Below, piece after piece: positions 43,836 to 53,292 of a stretch of DNA of 64,000 nt. The DNA is from DASQZT01 sp963728965 (lineage in GTDB: Bacteria; Acidobacteriota; Terriglobia; Bryobacterales; Bryobacteraceae): assembly GCA_963728965.1 (NCBI GenBank), contig CAVSMH010000001.1:310001-374000 (forward strand), read 5' to 3'. The translations under genes and the position numbers were made by a program. The notes under the pieces were generated by a model that saw only the letters and a list, made by a program, of their open reading frames with translations, made no database searches and was not told the origin of the DNA. Position 1 is the stretch's first letter, and every line of letters starts with the position of its first letter.

Positions 43836-44165
43836 ATGGCCAATTCGAAATCCGCCCAGTCCGCTCTCGACATGCTAATCCTCACGATCCTCAGCCGCCG
43901 TGGCCCGTCGCACGGCTACGGGATAGCCACCGCCATCCAGGAGACCTCCGACGAGGCCCTGCGAGTGGAAGAAGGATCCCTCTATCCGGCTCTCCACCGA
44001 ATGGAAGAATCCGGGTGGATCACGGCGGAATGGATGATCACGGAGAATAAGCGCCGCGCGCGGATCTATCGCATTAGCCGTGCTGGAACAAAGCAACTCG
44101 CGGTCGAAAGGGAGAGTTGGAACAGCTTTTCGGCGGGTGTGGCCCGGGTGCTCCGCCACGCGTAG
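43836..44165 (+). CDS. PadR-family transcriptional regulator
   Basis: A 109-aa winged helix with LDMLILTILSRRGPSHGYGIATAI, VEEGSLYPALHRMEESGWI and the AREGRIYRISRAG-like wing (RARIYRISRAG). It is of the small PadR-s2 type. It lies 33 bp before a MacB-like permease, the standard acidobacterial pair, and has a matching palindromic operator in its own promoter. It is expected to repress the permease operon until an unknown ligand binds. Confidence 0.92.
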   Translation: MANSKSAQSALDMLILTILSRRGPSHGYGIATAIQETSDEALRVEEGSLYPALHRMEESGWITAEWMITENKRRARIYRISRAGTKQLAVERESWNSFSAGVARVLRHA

Positions 44166-44197
44166 TGCCGGCGGAAGGACCTTGGGGAGAACTCAAC

Positions 44198-46861
44198 ATG
44201 TCCTGGCTCACAAAACTCAAGTACGCATTGAACCCGCGCCGGCTGGATCAAGAGCTAGCCGATGAGATGCGGGACCATCTCGAGCGCCGCGCCGCGGACC
44301 TCGCGCGTCGGGGTCTCAGCCTCCCGGAGGCTCAACGGCAGGCGGCGCATTCCTTTGGCAATGTCACGTCGCTTCGCGAGGAAAGCCGGGAACTCAGGGG
44401 TTGGGCGGCGGTGGAAGGAACCTGCCAGGATGCCCGCTACGCCTGGCGCGGCCTGCTCCGCAATCCGGTTTTCGCCGCCGCCATCGTTGCCTCTCTCAGC
44501 CTGGCGATCGGAGCCAACACGGCGATCTACTCGATTGTGGACGCCGCCCTGTTGCGGCCGCTGCCCGTGCCGCAACCCGAGCGGCTGTTCACTTTGACCA
44601 CGTCCGAAAACGGCCCGTTTGGGATTCCGGCGTCCGGAGATGGCGAAACGTTCAGCTATCCGCTGTATGAGCAGCTTCTGGGGGCAGCGGGCGATTCCGC
44701 GCGCCTCGCCCTTTTCGGCCCGCCCAATCGCGTGGAAGCGCGGGCACCCGGCGCCGACGCGCCGCATGAACAGGTGATCGGGCAGTTTGTGTCGCCGGAT
44801 GCCTTCGACATGCTGAGTGTTCCGCCGGCGCTGGGCCGGCTGTTCTCGCCCGGCGAGGACCATTACCCCTCGCCGCGCGCCGTGGTGGTGCTGAGCTATG
44901 CCTATTGGCGGCGGCGATTCGGTGCGGATCCGGCCGTGCTAGGGCAGAGCTTGACGGTGGACGGCAGGACCTATATGGTCCTCGGTGTTGCCCGGGAGGG
45001 CTTCAGCGGTGTCGAACCAGGCAAGGTGGTCGAAGTATGGCTGCCAGTCACGGTGGCCGACCCCGGCATCTTCACGAACCCTGATATCAGGCTATTCCAC
45101 GTGATGGGGCGTCTCGCTTCCGGAGTCAGCAGGGAGCAGCTTGCGGACCGTTTGCGCCCCACGTTTCACCATCACCAGGAAACCAGGATCGCCATGGGAC
45201 CGGAAACGCCGGTCGCAGTTCAGAAGCATATGCGGGCGGCGATCCTCATGGCTTACTCCGGCGCCACCGGGACCTCCGACTTCCGGCGGACCTTCTCGCA
45301 GCCGCTATGGATTCTGCTGGGGGTGTCCGGCTGCATACTGCTGATTGCCTGCGCCAACGTCGCAAGCCTTTTGCTCGCGCGCTCAACCGCGCGATCGGCG
45401 GAGATGGCACTGCGCATTTCACTGGGGGCGCGGCGGGCGCGCCTGGTACGTCAGCTTCTGACGGAGAGCCTGTTCGTTGTGTCGTTGGCCGGACTCGGCG
45501 GTTGGGTGTTGGCGAGTACTGCCGCGCCGGCGCTGCTGACGATGGTTTCGACAAAGACGAATCCGGTACAGCTCGATCTGGCGATGGATACTCGTGTCCT
45601 GTTGTTTTGCGCCGCGATCTGCGCGGTTGCCGCGCTGTCCTTAGGGCTGCTTCCGGCATGGCAGGCGACCGGCATCGGTCCCATGTACGCACTTCGCCAT
45701 CCCAATGGGCAGGGCGGCCGCCTGCGGATGGGGCGCGTATTTGTGGCCGTTCAGTTGGCGTTCGCGTTCTGTCTTGTTATTGGAGGCGCCGGATTTCTTT
45801 TCAGCCTGCGCAACCTTGCGGGGGTGGAAACGGGGTTCGATCCCAGAGGTGTAACCGTCTTGACCATCAGCGACGCAGCCCGGCGCGATCGCCAGCTCGA
45901 GCTCATGCAGCAACTGCAACTGCGAGTGGCCGCATTGCCCAACGTGCAGGGAGCGGCCACCGGCTGGATGGCGATTCTCTCGGGGGCGCGGCGGTCGCAG
46001 AGAGTGGTGCTGCCGGGCAAGGCGCCATCCGAACGCGAGGCGACGTTTTATCGCGTTTCGCCGGGCTACTTCGCGACACTCCGCACACCCTTGCTGAGCG
46101 GCCGCGATTTGACATATCGGGACAATGACGACGAACCGGTGCCGACGGTTGTCAATCGGGCGTTCGCGAGGAGATACTTCGGAACCGATTCGGTGCTTGG
46201 CCGGGAGTTCCGCCGCGACGACGATGTGCGCCATCAGATTGTCGGTCTGGCCGCCGATTCGCACTTTGGCAGTCTGCGCGATGGACCGGAACCAATCGCC
46301 TATATGGCGATGAAACCCCCGAGAGCATTCACGTTGTACGTGCGCTCCACTCTGCATGCCGGATCGGTGGCGAAGATGGTGGCGCGCGAGGCGGCGGCGT
46401 CGGGGCCGGGATTGAGGATCAAAGACGTTGATACAGTGGAGGCACTGGTAGGGAGCACGATTCTCAAAGAAAAACTGCTGGCCTGTCTTGGCGGGGCCTT
46501 TGCCTTCCTCGGCCTCGTTCTGGCCGCAATCGGGTTATTCGCGCTCCTCAATTACTCCGTGACGCGGCGGACCAGGGAAATCGGCATTCGAGCCGCCCTG
46601 GGCGCGGGGCGGTTGCCGATCTACAATCTTGTTTTGAAAGATGTGGCCGCCATGATCGGAGGAGGGCTGACGGTTGGACTGGCGGGTTCGCTCGCGCTGA
46701 TGCGCTTTACGCAATCCCTTTTGTTTGGAATCGAGCCAATCGACCCACTCGTCATCGGCACGTCCATGGCGGTTTTTGTGGGAGCAGCCGTAATTGCGGG
46801 TGGATTGCCTGCCCGCCGCGCCGCTTCCATTGATCCCGTGGTGGCACTCAGGCACGAGTAA
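44198..46861 (+). CDS. MacB-like ABC transporter permease with N-terminal prefix domain (ADOP type)
   Basis: An 887-aa permease. It begins with a cytoplasmic helical prefix (LDQELADEMRDHLERRAADL, LSLPEAQRQAAHSFGN) found in the PadR-linked subgroup, followed by two FtsX-type units and the periplasmic MacB core (LAIGANTAIYSIVDAALLRPLP). The second unit has YSVTRRTREIGIRAALGAG and ends ARRAASIDPVVALRHE. The ATG at 44198 has GGGGAGA upstream. No ATPase gene follows. Compared with the permease at 27609 it has the extra prefix and a different regulator. Confidence 0.9.
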   Translation: MSWLTKLKYALNPRRLDQELADEMRDHLERRAADLARRGLSLPEAQRQAAHSFGNVTSLREESRELRGWAAVEGTCQDARYAWRGLLRNPVFAAAIVASLSLAIGANTAIYSIVDAALLRPLPVPQPERLFTLTTSENGPFGIPASGDGETFSYPLYEQLLGAAGDSARLALFGPPNRVEARAPGADAPHEQVIGQFVSPDAFDMLSVPPALGRLFSPGEDHYPSPRAVVVLSYAYWRRRFGADPAVLGQSLTVDGRTYMVLGVAREGFSGVEPGKVVEVWLPVTVADPGIFTNPDIRLFHVMGRLASGVSREQLADRLRPTFHHHQETRIAMGPETPVAVQKHMRAAILMAYSGATGTSDFRRTFSQPLWILLGVSGCILLIACANVASLLLARSTARSAEMALRISLGARRARLVRQLLTESLFVVSLAGLGGWVLASTAAPALLTMVSTKTNPVQLDLAMDTRVLLFCAAICAVAALSLGLLPAWQATGIGPMYALRHPNGQGGRLRMGRVFVAVQLAFAFCLVIGGAGFLFSLRNLAGVETGFDPRGVTVLTISDAARRDRQLELMQQLQLRVAALPNVQGAATGWMAILSGARRSQRVVLPGKAPSEREATFYRVSPGYFATLRTPLLSGRDLTYRDNDDEPVPTVVNRAFARRYFGTDSVLGREFRRDDDVRHQIVGLAADSHFGSLRDGPEPIAYMAMKPPRAFTLYVRSTLHAGSVAKMVAREAAASGPGLRIKDVDTVEALVGSTILKEKLLACLGGAFAFLGLVLAAIGLFALLNYSVTRRTREIGIRAALGAGRLPIYNLVLKDVAAMIGGGLTVGLAGSLALMRFTQSLLFGIEPIDPLVIGTSMAVFVGAAVIAGGLPARRAASIDPVVALRHE

Positions 46862-47282
46862 GCGCAACGGATAGCGGCTGGTCGGCGACCGCTTAAGATC
46901 GATCCGTTTACAGGCGCAGTTACAACGGACAGCCTGACGGTCGGAACTCCAATTGATTCGGACGCGGACGCAGTCCCGGTTCACGCGCCCATTCCAAGGC
47001 CCGCGCCTTCGTCGCATCTCGAAAACGGGGATTCCTGGTCGCCCGTTGCGGCGGCGCCCACTGCGCCGGGCTGGCCGGCATGCCGCTCCCTCGGGGAGCG
47101 CCGGATGCCGGTGTAGAATGGAATCCATCAAGAGCAGGGGATAACGACCGCACCTTTGCGGAGCGAGCCTGACCCGTCGCGGCTGGCGAGCACCGTTTCA
47201 GCCGCTGCCGCTGAGATCCGTCATCTGAAATGCTGTCTGTGTCGGATCTGCGTCTTGGGGTTCCTGCGGAGGGAGCCAGAAC
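46862..47282 (+). other. Intergenic region before the hybrid kinase
   Basis: No convincing gene lies in this 421-bp stretch. A weak hairpin AGCGG-N11-CCGCT (46873-46893) follows the permease and may help end transcription. A long hairpin at 47075-47111 is listed separately, followed by a -10-like TAGAAT (47114-47119) without a good -35. The frames open across it in several directions show no family residues. Confidence 0.5.
47075..47111. repeat. Long GC-rich inverted repeat upstream of the hybrid kinase
   Basis: CCGGCAT (47075-47081) pairs with ATGCCGG (47105-47111) and, inside, CGCTCC (47084-47089) with GGAGCG (47095-47100) around CTCGG. A small asymmetric bulge separates the two stems. There is no T run behind it. 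It lies directly before a TAGAAT box. Confidence 0.5.
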
Positions 47283-48935
47283 ATGATCGAGTTTTTCCGA
47301 AACCTCTTTTCGAACGATTTTATGCCGCACGGCATGTGCTACCTGTGGCAGCCGGGGGTCCTGTGGCTGAACGTGATTTCGGACGGGCTCATTGCCGCGG
47401 CATACTATGCGATTCCGTTCCTGCTTTTTTATTTCGTGAAGAAGCGCCGGGACATCAATTTCAATCGGATTTTCGCGGCGTTCGGGATGTTCATTCTGGC
47501 GTGCGGGAGCACCCACCTCCTGGGGGCTCTCACGGTGTGGGACCCGATATACCGCCTGGAGGGGCTGGTCAAAGCGGTCACCGCGGCGGCGTCCATCACT
47601 ACGTTGCTCATGATGATACCCCTGATGCCGGTGCTGATCGGTCTCGCCAGCCCCAGCGAGTTGGCCAGCCTCAATGCGGCACTACAACAAGAGATTGGCG
47701 AGCGCCGCGCGGCGGAAGCCGAAATCCGCTCCATCAACGAGGAACTGGAGGATCGCGTCGCGCGCCGGACCGCCGAGCAGCGCGCGCTCGAAATACAGTT
47801 GATCCAGGCGCAAAAAATGGAAGCGGTCGGCCGGCTGGCCGGCGGCGTCGCGCACGATTTCAACAACCTGCTGACGGTGATCGTGGGCTACTGCGAAATG
47901 CTCAGCGAACACCTGAGAGGGGACGAGACCGGCCTGGAGTTCGCTCAGGAAGTGTCCGCGGCGGCCAACCGGGCTTCGGCGCTGACCAACCAACTGCTGG
48001 CTTTCGGCCGGAGGCAGGTCTCCATCCCGCGGGTCGTCAACCTGAACGAGCAGCTACAGGAGATCCAGAAGATGCTGGGCCGGATCATCGGCGAGGACAT
48101 CCGACTGGTGATTCGCCTGGCGCCCGCACTCCGTAAGATCGAGGCCGATCCGTCCCACCTCGACCAGGTCGTGATGAATCTCGCCGTCAACTCCCGCGAC
48201 GCCATGCCCGAAGGGGGTACGTTGACCCTGGAAACCGCGAATGTGGACGTCACGGCGGCATTCGGCGATAGCCACAGCGGCGTTCTGCCGGGCTCCTACG
48301 TCATGCTGCGCGTGAGCGACACCGGGGTCGGCATGGATGCCGCCACCCGGGCGCGTGTTTTCGAGCCGTTCTTTACGACCAAAGAGCAGGGCAAGGGCAC
48401 GGGGCTGGGGCTCTCGATCGTCTACGGAATCGTGAAGCAGAACCACGGGGAAGTCGTCGTAGACAGCGCGCCCGGTGAAGGGACGGTCTTCCGGATCTAC
48501 TTTCCGGTATCCGCCGCTCTTCCGGGGCCCGTTGCCGGAGCCGGTTCGGCGGAGCCCACGGCGGTCGCCGGCGAGACCATTCTGCTGGTCGAGGATGAAG
48601 ATCCGGTGCGCAAACTGATCCGCGCCATGCTCGAGCACCGGGGTTATCGGGTGATCGATACCGACTCCGCGGCCCGCGCGCTGGAATTCCTCCGCCAGGA
48701 ACCGGGCATCGATCTTCTGCTTACCGATGTGATCATGCCGCAGGTGAGCGGCGCGGAGTTGGTGCGCCAGGCGAGAAAACTGCGGGGGGACATTCGGGTG
48801 TTATTCATGTCGGGTTATGCGGACACCGGGGTGGTGAACGCGATGCTTACCAAGGATGCCCGTTTTATCCAGAAGCCGTTTACCGCCGGCGCCCTTTACG
48901 AAAAGATCCGGGAGATCCTTGACGCCGACGCCTGA
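47283..48935 (+). CDS. Hybrid histidine kinase with ethylene-receptor-like membrane sensor
   Basis: A 550-aa protein. Residues ~15-115 form three TM helices matching the ethylene-binding domain of plant ETR1: SDGLIAAAYYAIPFLLFYFV keeps the Asp, Tyr and Ile-Pro residues, and FILACGSTHLL keeps the copper-binding Cys and His four residues apart. A coiled coil leads to the HisKA box GGVAHDFNNLLTVIVGY, HATPase motifs (LAVNSRDAMPEGG, DTGVGMD, GTGLGLSIVYG) and a C-terminal receiver with LLLTDVIMP and IQKPFTAG. It probably senses ethylene or another small hydrophobic ligand through Cu(I). GGAGGGAG precedes the ATG. No output regulator is adjacent. Confidence 0.88.
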   Translation: MIEFFRNLFSNDFMPHGMCYLWQPGVLWLNVISDGLIAAAYYAIPFLLFYFVKKRRDINFNRIFAAFGMFILACGSTHLLGALTVWDPIYRLEGLVKAVTAAASITTLLMMIPLMPVLIGLASPSELASLNAALQQEIGERRAAEAEIRSINEELEDRVARRTAEQRALEIQLIQAQKMEAVGRLAGGVAHDFNNLLTVIVGYCEMLSEHLRGDETGLEFAQEVSAAANRASALTNQLLAFGRRQVSIPRVVNLNEQLQEIQKMLGRIIGEDIRLVIRLAPALRKIEADPSHLDQVVMNLAVNSRDAMPEGGTLTLETANVDVTAAFGDSHSGVLPGSYVMLRVSDTGVGMDAATRARVFEPFFTTKEQGKGTGLGLSIVYGIVKQNHGEVVVDSAPGEGTVFRIYFPVSAALPGPVAGAGSAEPTAVAGETILLVEDEDPVRKLIRAMLEHRGYRVIDTDSAARALEFLRQEPGIDLLLTDVIMPQVSGAELVRQARKLRGDIRVLFMSGYADTGVVNAMLTKDARFIQKPFTAGALYEKIREILDADA

Positions 48936-48978
48936 TCGCGCGGTATTCGCTGAAAGGGGGCGGCGCAACGGCGGGCGG

Positions 48979-49416
48979 CTACTGAGGTTTTCCCATCAGG
49001 GTCGGGCCGCACCCGGGCAACGGCGCGGCAGAGCGGCCGACGATGGCGAGCATCTCGCGATGCTCGGCGGACGCTCCCATCGTCCGAAACTCGTGCTGGA
49101 CGATGCGGATTGCCGCCCGGGTCCCGCAGGAACGGATAATTCTGCCCGAAACGGTCAATTGCATCGGCGCCACGTTGTGCAGGAGGACGGGCCAGGCGAT
49201 GGACAGCTCGACGTTCATGCCTGCGGGCAGCGGGCGGCAAGCATCGAAAAGAATGCCGCCGCTCGAAAGATCGAGGGTGTGGCCTAACCCGATATCCCGC
49301 ACCTTGCGGCGGCGGATGAGCTTCCAACGAAGCTCCAGTTGAATGCCATAACGGCGGTCGAAGCGGCGGTCGCCCGCGATGCTGTCGACCTGATTGAGTG
49401 GATCGGGCTTGGTCAT
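48979..49416 (-). CDS. PilZ-domain cyclic-di-GMP receptor
   Basis: A 145-aa protein. The c-di-GMP motifs are present: an arginine cluster DRRFDRRYG before the barrel and LDLSSGGILF matching [D/N]xSxxG. The rest is a small beta barrel (GMNVELSIAWPVL, LTVSGRIIRS). The ATG at 49414-49416 has AGGAGAC upstream; the frame is open to 50106 but that overlaps the peptidase gene. It would link second-messenger level to surface or motility behaviour. It converges with the hybrid kinase gene. Confidence 0.85.
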   Translation of the reverse strand: MTKPDPLNQVDSIAGDRRFDRRYGIQLELRWKLIRRRKVRDIGLGHTLDLSSGGILFDACRPLPAGMNVELSIAWPVLLHNVAPMQLTVSGRIIRSCGTRAAIRIVQHEFRTMGASAEHREMLAIVGRSAAPLPGCGPTLMGKPQ

Positions 49417-49555
49417 CGTCTCCTGTCGGTGTTCACCCGTGCGAACGATTTCATTATGGAGGCAGAGGCGGGGGCACGGCCAGTAATGCGGGTACTTTGT
49501 TGGTACTGCGTCCTGAAGTTCTAGTAAAGGATCGGAATATGCTGATGGAGGTTCA

Positions 49556-49576
49556 GGAATTCGCCCGGCGAATTCC
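49556..49576. promoter_or_regulatory. Perfect 21-bp palindrome upstream of the M16 peptidase operon
   Basis: GGAATTCGCC, one central C, GGCGAATTCC: ten perfect pairs. It lies 55 bp before the GTG start at 49631. With a one-base centre it reads as a DNA-binding site for a symmetric dimer rather than an RNA hairpin. The binding factor is unknown. Confidence 0.5.
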
Positions 49577-49630
49577 CCGGCAAAGGCGCTTGCTATGCTC
49601 GTAGAAGCGAAACAGGAGTTGCTAAACACC

Positions 49631-51145
49631 GTGATCCGACTTAGTCTCCGCGCCTGCATATTGCTGGCGCCGCTGGTCCTCCTGGGCCAGGATCTGAAGG
49701 AATTTGAGAAGAAAGTTACGGAATTCACGCTCCCCAACGGAATGCGGTTCATCATCGCCGAACGGCACGAAGCGCCGGTGGTATCGATGCGGACGTATGT
49801 GAACGCCGGAAGTGTAGATGATCCGTCCGGTGAAACCGGTCTTGCGCACATGTTCGAGCACATGGCATTCAAAGGAACGGAGACCATCGGAACGCGCGAC
49901 TGGCCGGAGGAGAAGAAGGCGCTCGAGGACGTCGAACAGGTGTACGACCGGCTGGACGCGGAGCGCAACCAGGGACCACGGGCGGACCCAGCTAAAATCG
50001 CCGATCTGAAGTTACAACTGGAAACTGCCATCACACGCGCCCAAGCCTTCGTCCTGCCCAACGAGTACACCCGGATTATCGAGGAGAACGGCGGCGCGGG
50101 ACTCAATGCCGAAACCTCGCTCGATGCGACGGAGTACTATTACAGCCTGCCGTCGAACCGGCTCGAACTATGGTTCCTGCTGGAATCGCAGCGCTTTCTG
50201 AAGCCGGTATTTCGTGAATTTTATAAAGAGCGCAGCGTGGTACAGGAAGAAAACCGCATGCGGGTGGAGTCCAGCCCACAGGGCAAACTGATGCAGGATT
50301 TCACCGCGACGAGCTTCACCGCCCATCCGTACCGCAATCCTCCCGGGGGATGGCCCAGCGATACCGCCAACTTGCGGGTATCGGAAGCGATCCGCTTCTT
50401 CCGGGAATATTACGTTCCGGCGAACATCACGATGGGGATCGTGGGCGATGTCGATCCGGCCAAAGCGCGGCGGTTGGCCGAGCGGTATTTCGGGCCCATG
50501 GCGGAGCGGCCGCTTCCGCCTCTGCTGACGACCGTGGAGCCGCCGCAACCGGGTCCCAAAACGGCGGTGGTGTACACGCCCAGCCAGCCGATCCTGATGA
50601 TCGGGTACAAACGGCCGGACCAGTACTCGCCGGACGATCCGGTGTTCGACGTAATCCAACTGGTTCTTTCGCGGGGCCGGACCAGCCTGCTCTACAAGGA
50701 CCTCGTACAGGAGAAGAAGATCGCCCTGGCGGCGCAGGCCATATCGAGTTTTCCGGCCAACCGTTATCCCAGCCTGTTCACGTTTTTCGTGGCGCCGTCG
50801 CTGGGCCACACGGTCGAGGAGAACCAGAAAGAACTGGATGACCTGCTGGGCCGGTTTCAGCAGCAGCCCGTGGATGCAACCACCTTGGCCCGTGCGAAAA
50901 CGCAGGCCCGCGCCATGACGGTGCGACGCCTGGGGGACAATGCCGGCCTGGCCGAGCTGCTCACCTACTACTCGGCGAACTACGGCGACTGGCGGAAGCT
51001 GTTCACCTCGATCGACGACGTGAACAAAGTGACGGCGAACGATGTGCAGCGGGTGGCGCGGCAGTGTTTCGTCGTCCACGACCGGACCGTGGCGTATACC
51101 TCCGCGGCGGGTGAGGCGGCGCCGGCGCGGGGAGGGCGCCCATGA
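49631..51145 (+). CDS. M16 zinc peptidase (catalytic subunit)
   Basis: A ~504-aa insulinase-family protease. The inverted zinc motif HxxEH is HMFEHMAFKGT, and the downstream metal-ligand region NAETSLDATEYYYSLP is intact. An N-terminal signal peptide (RLSLRACILLAPLVLLGQ) directs it to the periplasm or outer membrane. The GTG at 49631 starts exactly at that signal; an ATG at 49595 is also possible. It overlaps the next gene by ATGA. M16 enzymes often work as pairs of an active and an inactive partner, which matches the gene that follows. Confidence 0.9.
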   Translation: MIRLSLRACILLAPLVLLGQDLKEFEKKVTEFTLPNGMRFIIAERHEAPVVSMRTYVNAGSVDDPSGETGLAHMFEHMAFKGTETIGTRDWPEEKKALEDVEQVYDRLDAERNQGPRADPAKIADLKLQLETAITRAQAFVLPNEYTRIIEENGGAGLNAETSLDATEYYYSLPSNRLELWFLLESQRFLKPVFREFYKERSVVQEENRMRVESSPQGKLMQDFTATSFTAHPYRNPPGGWPSDTANLRVSEAIRFFREYYVPANITMGIVGDVDPAKARRLAERYFGPMAERPLPPLLTTVEPPQPGPKTAVVYTPSQPILMIGYKRPDQYSPDDPVFDVIQLVLSRGRTSLLYKDLVQEKKIALAAQAISSFPANRYPSLFTFFVAPSLGHTVEENQKELDDLLGRFQQQPVDATTLARAKTQARAMTVRRLGDNAGLAELLTYYSANYGDWRKLFTSIDDVNKVTANDVQRVARQCFVVHDRTVAYTSAAGEAAPARGGRP

Positions 51146-53292
51146 AACAAATCCTGACGTTCTCCATCCTGGCGTTCGCGGCGATGGCCCAGACCCGTGC
51201 GCCGTCGCGCTCCCGGGAGCGGCCGGCGGTGGCTCACGCGCCGGCTTCCCGACCTGCTGCGCCGGCTTCCTACAAGGACCTCAAGTTTCCGCCGCTGGGT
51301 GCCATCCAGGTGCCCAATGTCGCCACATTCACGCTGGCGAATGGCATGAAACTGTTCCTGCTGGAGGATCATGAACTGCCCGTTGTCCGCGGCACGGCCC
51401 TGGTGCGTACCGGCAATCTGTTCGATCCGCCGGACAAGGTGGGTCTCGCCAGCCTCACCGGAATGGTGATGCGCACCGGCGGGACGAAGTCGCGTACCGG
51501 CGATCAATTGGACCAGCAACTCGAGGATATCGCCGCGGGGGTGGAGAGCAACATCGGCGAGACCTCCGGTTCGGTCAGTTTCTCCGCCATGAAAGCCAAT
51601 ACCGACGAGGTGCTGGGACTCTTCGAGGATGTGCTCACCAATCCGGCCTTCCGGCAGGACCGGATCGAACTGGCAAAATCGCAGATTCGCAGCGCGATTT
51701 CGCGGCGCAACGACAGCCCTGGCGGTATCTCGGAGCGGGAATTCCTGAGCATCGTTTACGGCCGCGACACGCCCTACGGCTGGCAGGAGGAATACGCCAC
51801 GATCGACCGCATCACGCGCGACGACCTGCAGAACTTCTACCGGCGCTACTTCTTCCCCGCCAACGTCATGCTGGCGGTGTTCGGTGACTTCGATACGGCC
51901 GAGATGAAAGCCCGGCTGGAAAAGCTGTTCGCGGGCTTTACGGTACAGCAGCCGCCGGTGCCCGCCTTTCCCAAAGTGGGCCCCGGGCCCTCCGGCGGTA
52001 CGTACCTGGCCGCGAAGCGGGACGTCACCCAGACCTTCTTCGCCATGGGACAGTTGGGCGGTGAGCTCAGGGATCCGGAGTACCCGGCACTGGAGATCAT
52101 GAGTAACATCCTGGGGGGCGGCTTCCAGAGCCGGCTGTTCCAGAGGGTGCGCACGAAGATGGGGAACGCCTACAATATCGGCGCCGAATGGGCGGCGAGC
52201 TACGATCATCCGGGAACGTTTCTCATCGCCGGCAGCACCAAATCGCTGTCGACGGTGGAGACGATGAAGGCGATTCGGGAAGAAGTGGACCGGATCCGCA
52301 CCACCGAAGTCACCGAAGCGGAGTTGAAGACGGCGAAGGACACAGCGCTGAACAGTCTCGTATTCGCTTTCGACACCAAGGTCAAGACGCTCAACCGACT
52401 CCTGACGTACGAGTATTTCGGCTACCCCCGCGATTTCATGCAGCAGTATCAGAAGGGGCTGGCCGCGGTAACCAGGGCGGATGTGCTGCGCGTTGCCAAG
52501 GAGCGTCTCGATCCCGCGAAGTTCGTCACCGTGGCGGTGGGCAATCCGCAAGATCTTGGGACGCCGCTGGACACCTTGGGAGCCCCGGTGACAACTCTCG
52601 ACCTGACGATTCCACCGCCCAAGCCCGAACCGGCGGCCGCCAGCAAGCCGGGCCTCGAAGAAGGCAGGAAGCTGATGGAACGGGTGCGGCAGGCGGTGGG
52701 CGATGCCGATAAACTGGCGGCGGTGAAAGACTACACGAACATCGCGCAGTATCGGCTCGCCGGCAACGGCGCGCAGATTACCGAGACCGACCGCTGGATC
52801 GCTCCCGCGGCGATCCGAGAGGAAAGCAGCGCATCCGGCCGGAAGACCGCGCTTTTCTGGGACGGCAAGGTGGGCTGGTATGCGAATCGCGGCGGCTGGG
52901 TGCCGCTGATCGGGCCCCAGTTGAAATCGGTCGAGGGGGACCTCTTCCGCATGTATTTTCCGTTTCTGCTGAGCGACCGGATGGAAGGGCGCACGGTCAA
53001 CGCCACCGGCGCCCACACGGTGGAGATCAGCGACCAGCAGGGCAACATCGCCCAGTTGGAGATCGACGGCGAGACGGGGCTGCCCGCGCGAGTGCTCTAC
53101 CAGCGCCTGCCGGGGGCCGGACCGCCGGTGACGGTGCAGGAGGATTACGCCGATTTCCGTGAAGTCGGCGGGATCCGGATGCCTCACAAGATTACCCTGT
53201 TTCAGGGCGGCGCGAAGTTCGCGGACGTGACGGTGAGCGAAATCCGGCTGAACATGGGTTTGAAGATCGAGGATCTGAGAAGACGGCCATGA
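51142..53292 (+). CDS. M16-family partner subunit, zinc motif lost, with C-terminal extension
   Basis: A 716-aa M16-fold protein. At the place of HxxEH it reads GLASLTGMVMRTGGT, so it cannot bind catalytic zinc. The partner-type RFSAGVRSG-like helix and the second M16 domain (FFAMGQLGGELRDPEYPALEIMSNILGG) are intact. After residue ~500 a further ~200-residue domain follows (DKLAAVKDYTNIAQY onward) that resembles the lipoprotein-carrier-type fold of the next gene. Signal peptide: MKQILTFSILAFAAMAQ. It is co-translated with the catalytic subunit and the protein downstream. Confidence 0.85.
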   Translation: MKQILTFSILAFAAMAQTRAPSRSRERPAVAHAPASRPAAPASYKDLKFPPLGAIQVPNVATFTLANGMKLFLLEDHELPVVRGTALVRTGNLFDPPDKVGLASLTGMVMRTGGTKSRTGDQLDQQLEDIAAGVESNIGETSGSVSFSAMKANTDEVLGLFEDVLTNPAFRQDRIELAKSQIRSAISRRNDSPGGISEREFLSIVYGRDTPYGWQEEYATIDRITRDDLQNFYRRYFFPANVMLAVFGDFDTAEMKARLEKLFAGFTVQQPPVPAFPKVGPGPSGGTYLAAKRDVTQTFFAMGQLGGELRDPEYPALEIMSNILGGGFQSRLFQRVRTKMGNAYNIGAEWAASYDHPGTFLIAGSTKSLSTVETMKAIREEVDRIRTTEVTEAELKTAKDTALNSLVFAFDTKVKTLNRLLTYEYFGYPRDFMQQYQKGLAAVTRADVLRVAKERLDPAKFVTVAVGNPQDLGTPLDTLGAPVTTLDLTIPPPKPEPAAASKPGLEEGRKLMERVRQAVGDADKLAAVKDYTNIAQYRLAGNGAQITETDRWIAPAAIREESSASGRKTALFWDGKVGWYANRGGWVPLIGPQLKSVEGDLFRMYFPFLLSDRMEGRTVNATGAHTVEISDQQGNIAQLEIDGETGLPARVLYQRLPGAGPPVTVQEDYADFREVGGIRMPHKITLFQGGAKFADVTVSEIRLNMGLKIEDLRRRP

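Noticed and set aside
46920..47516. Long minus-strand frame across the spacer before the hybrid kinase
   Set aside because: It runs antisense into the kinase gene and shows only Arg/Pro-rich shadow composition.
49339..49524. 61-aa plus-strand frame between the PilZ and M16 genes
   Set aside because: It overlaps the PilZ gene antisense and has no ribosome site or family signature.
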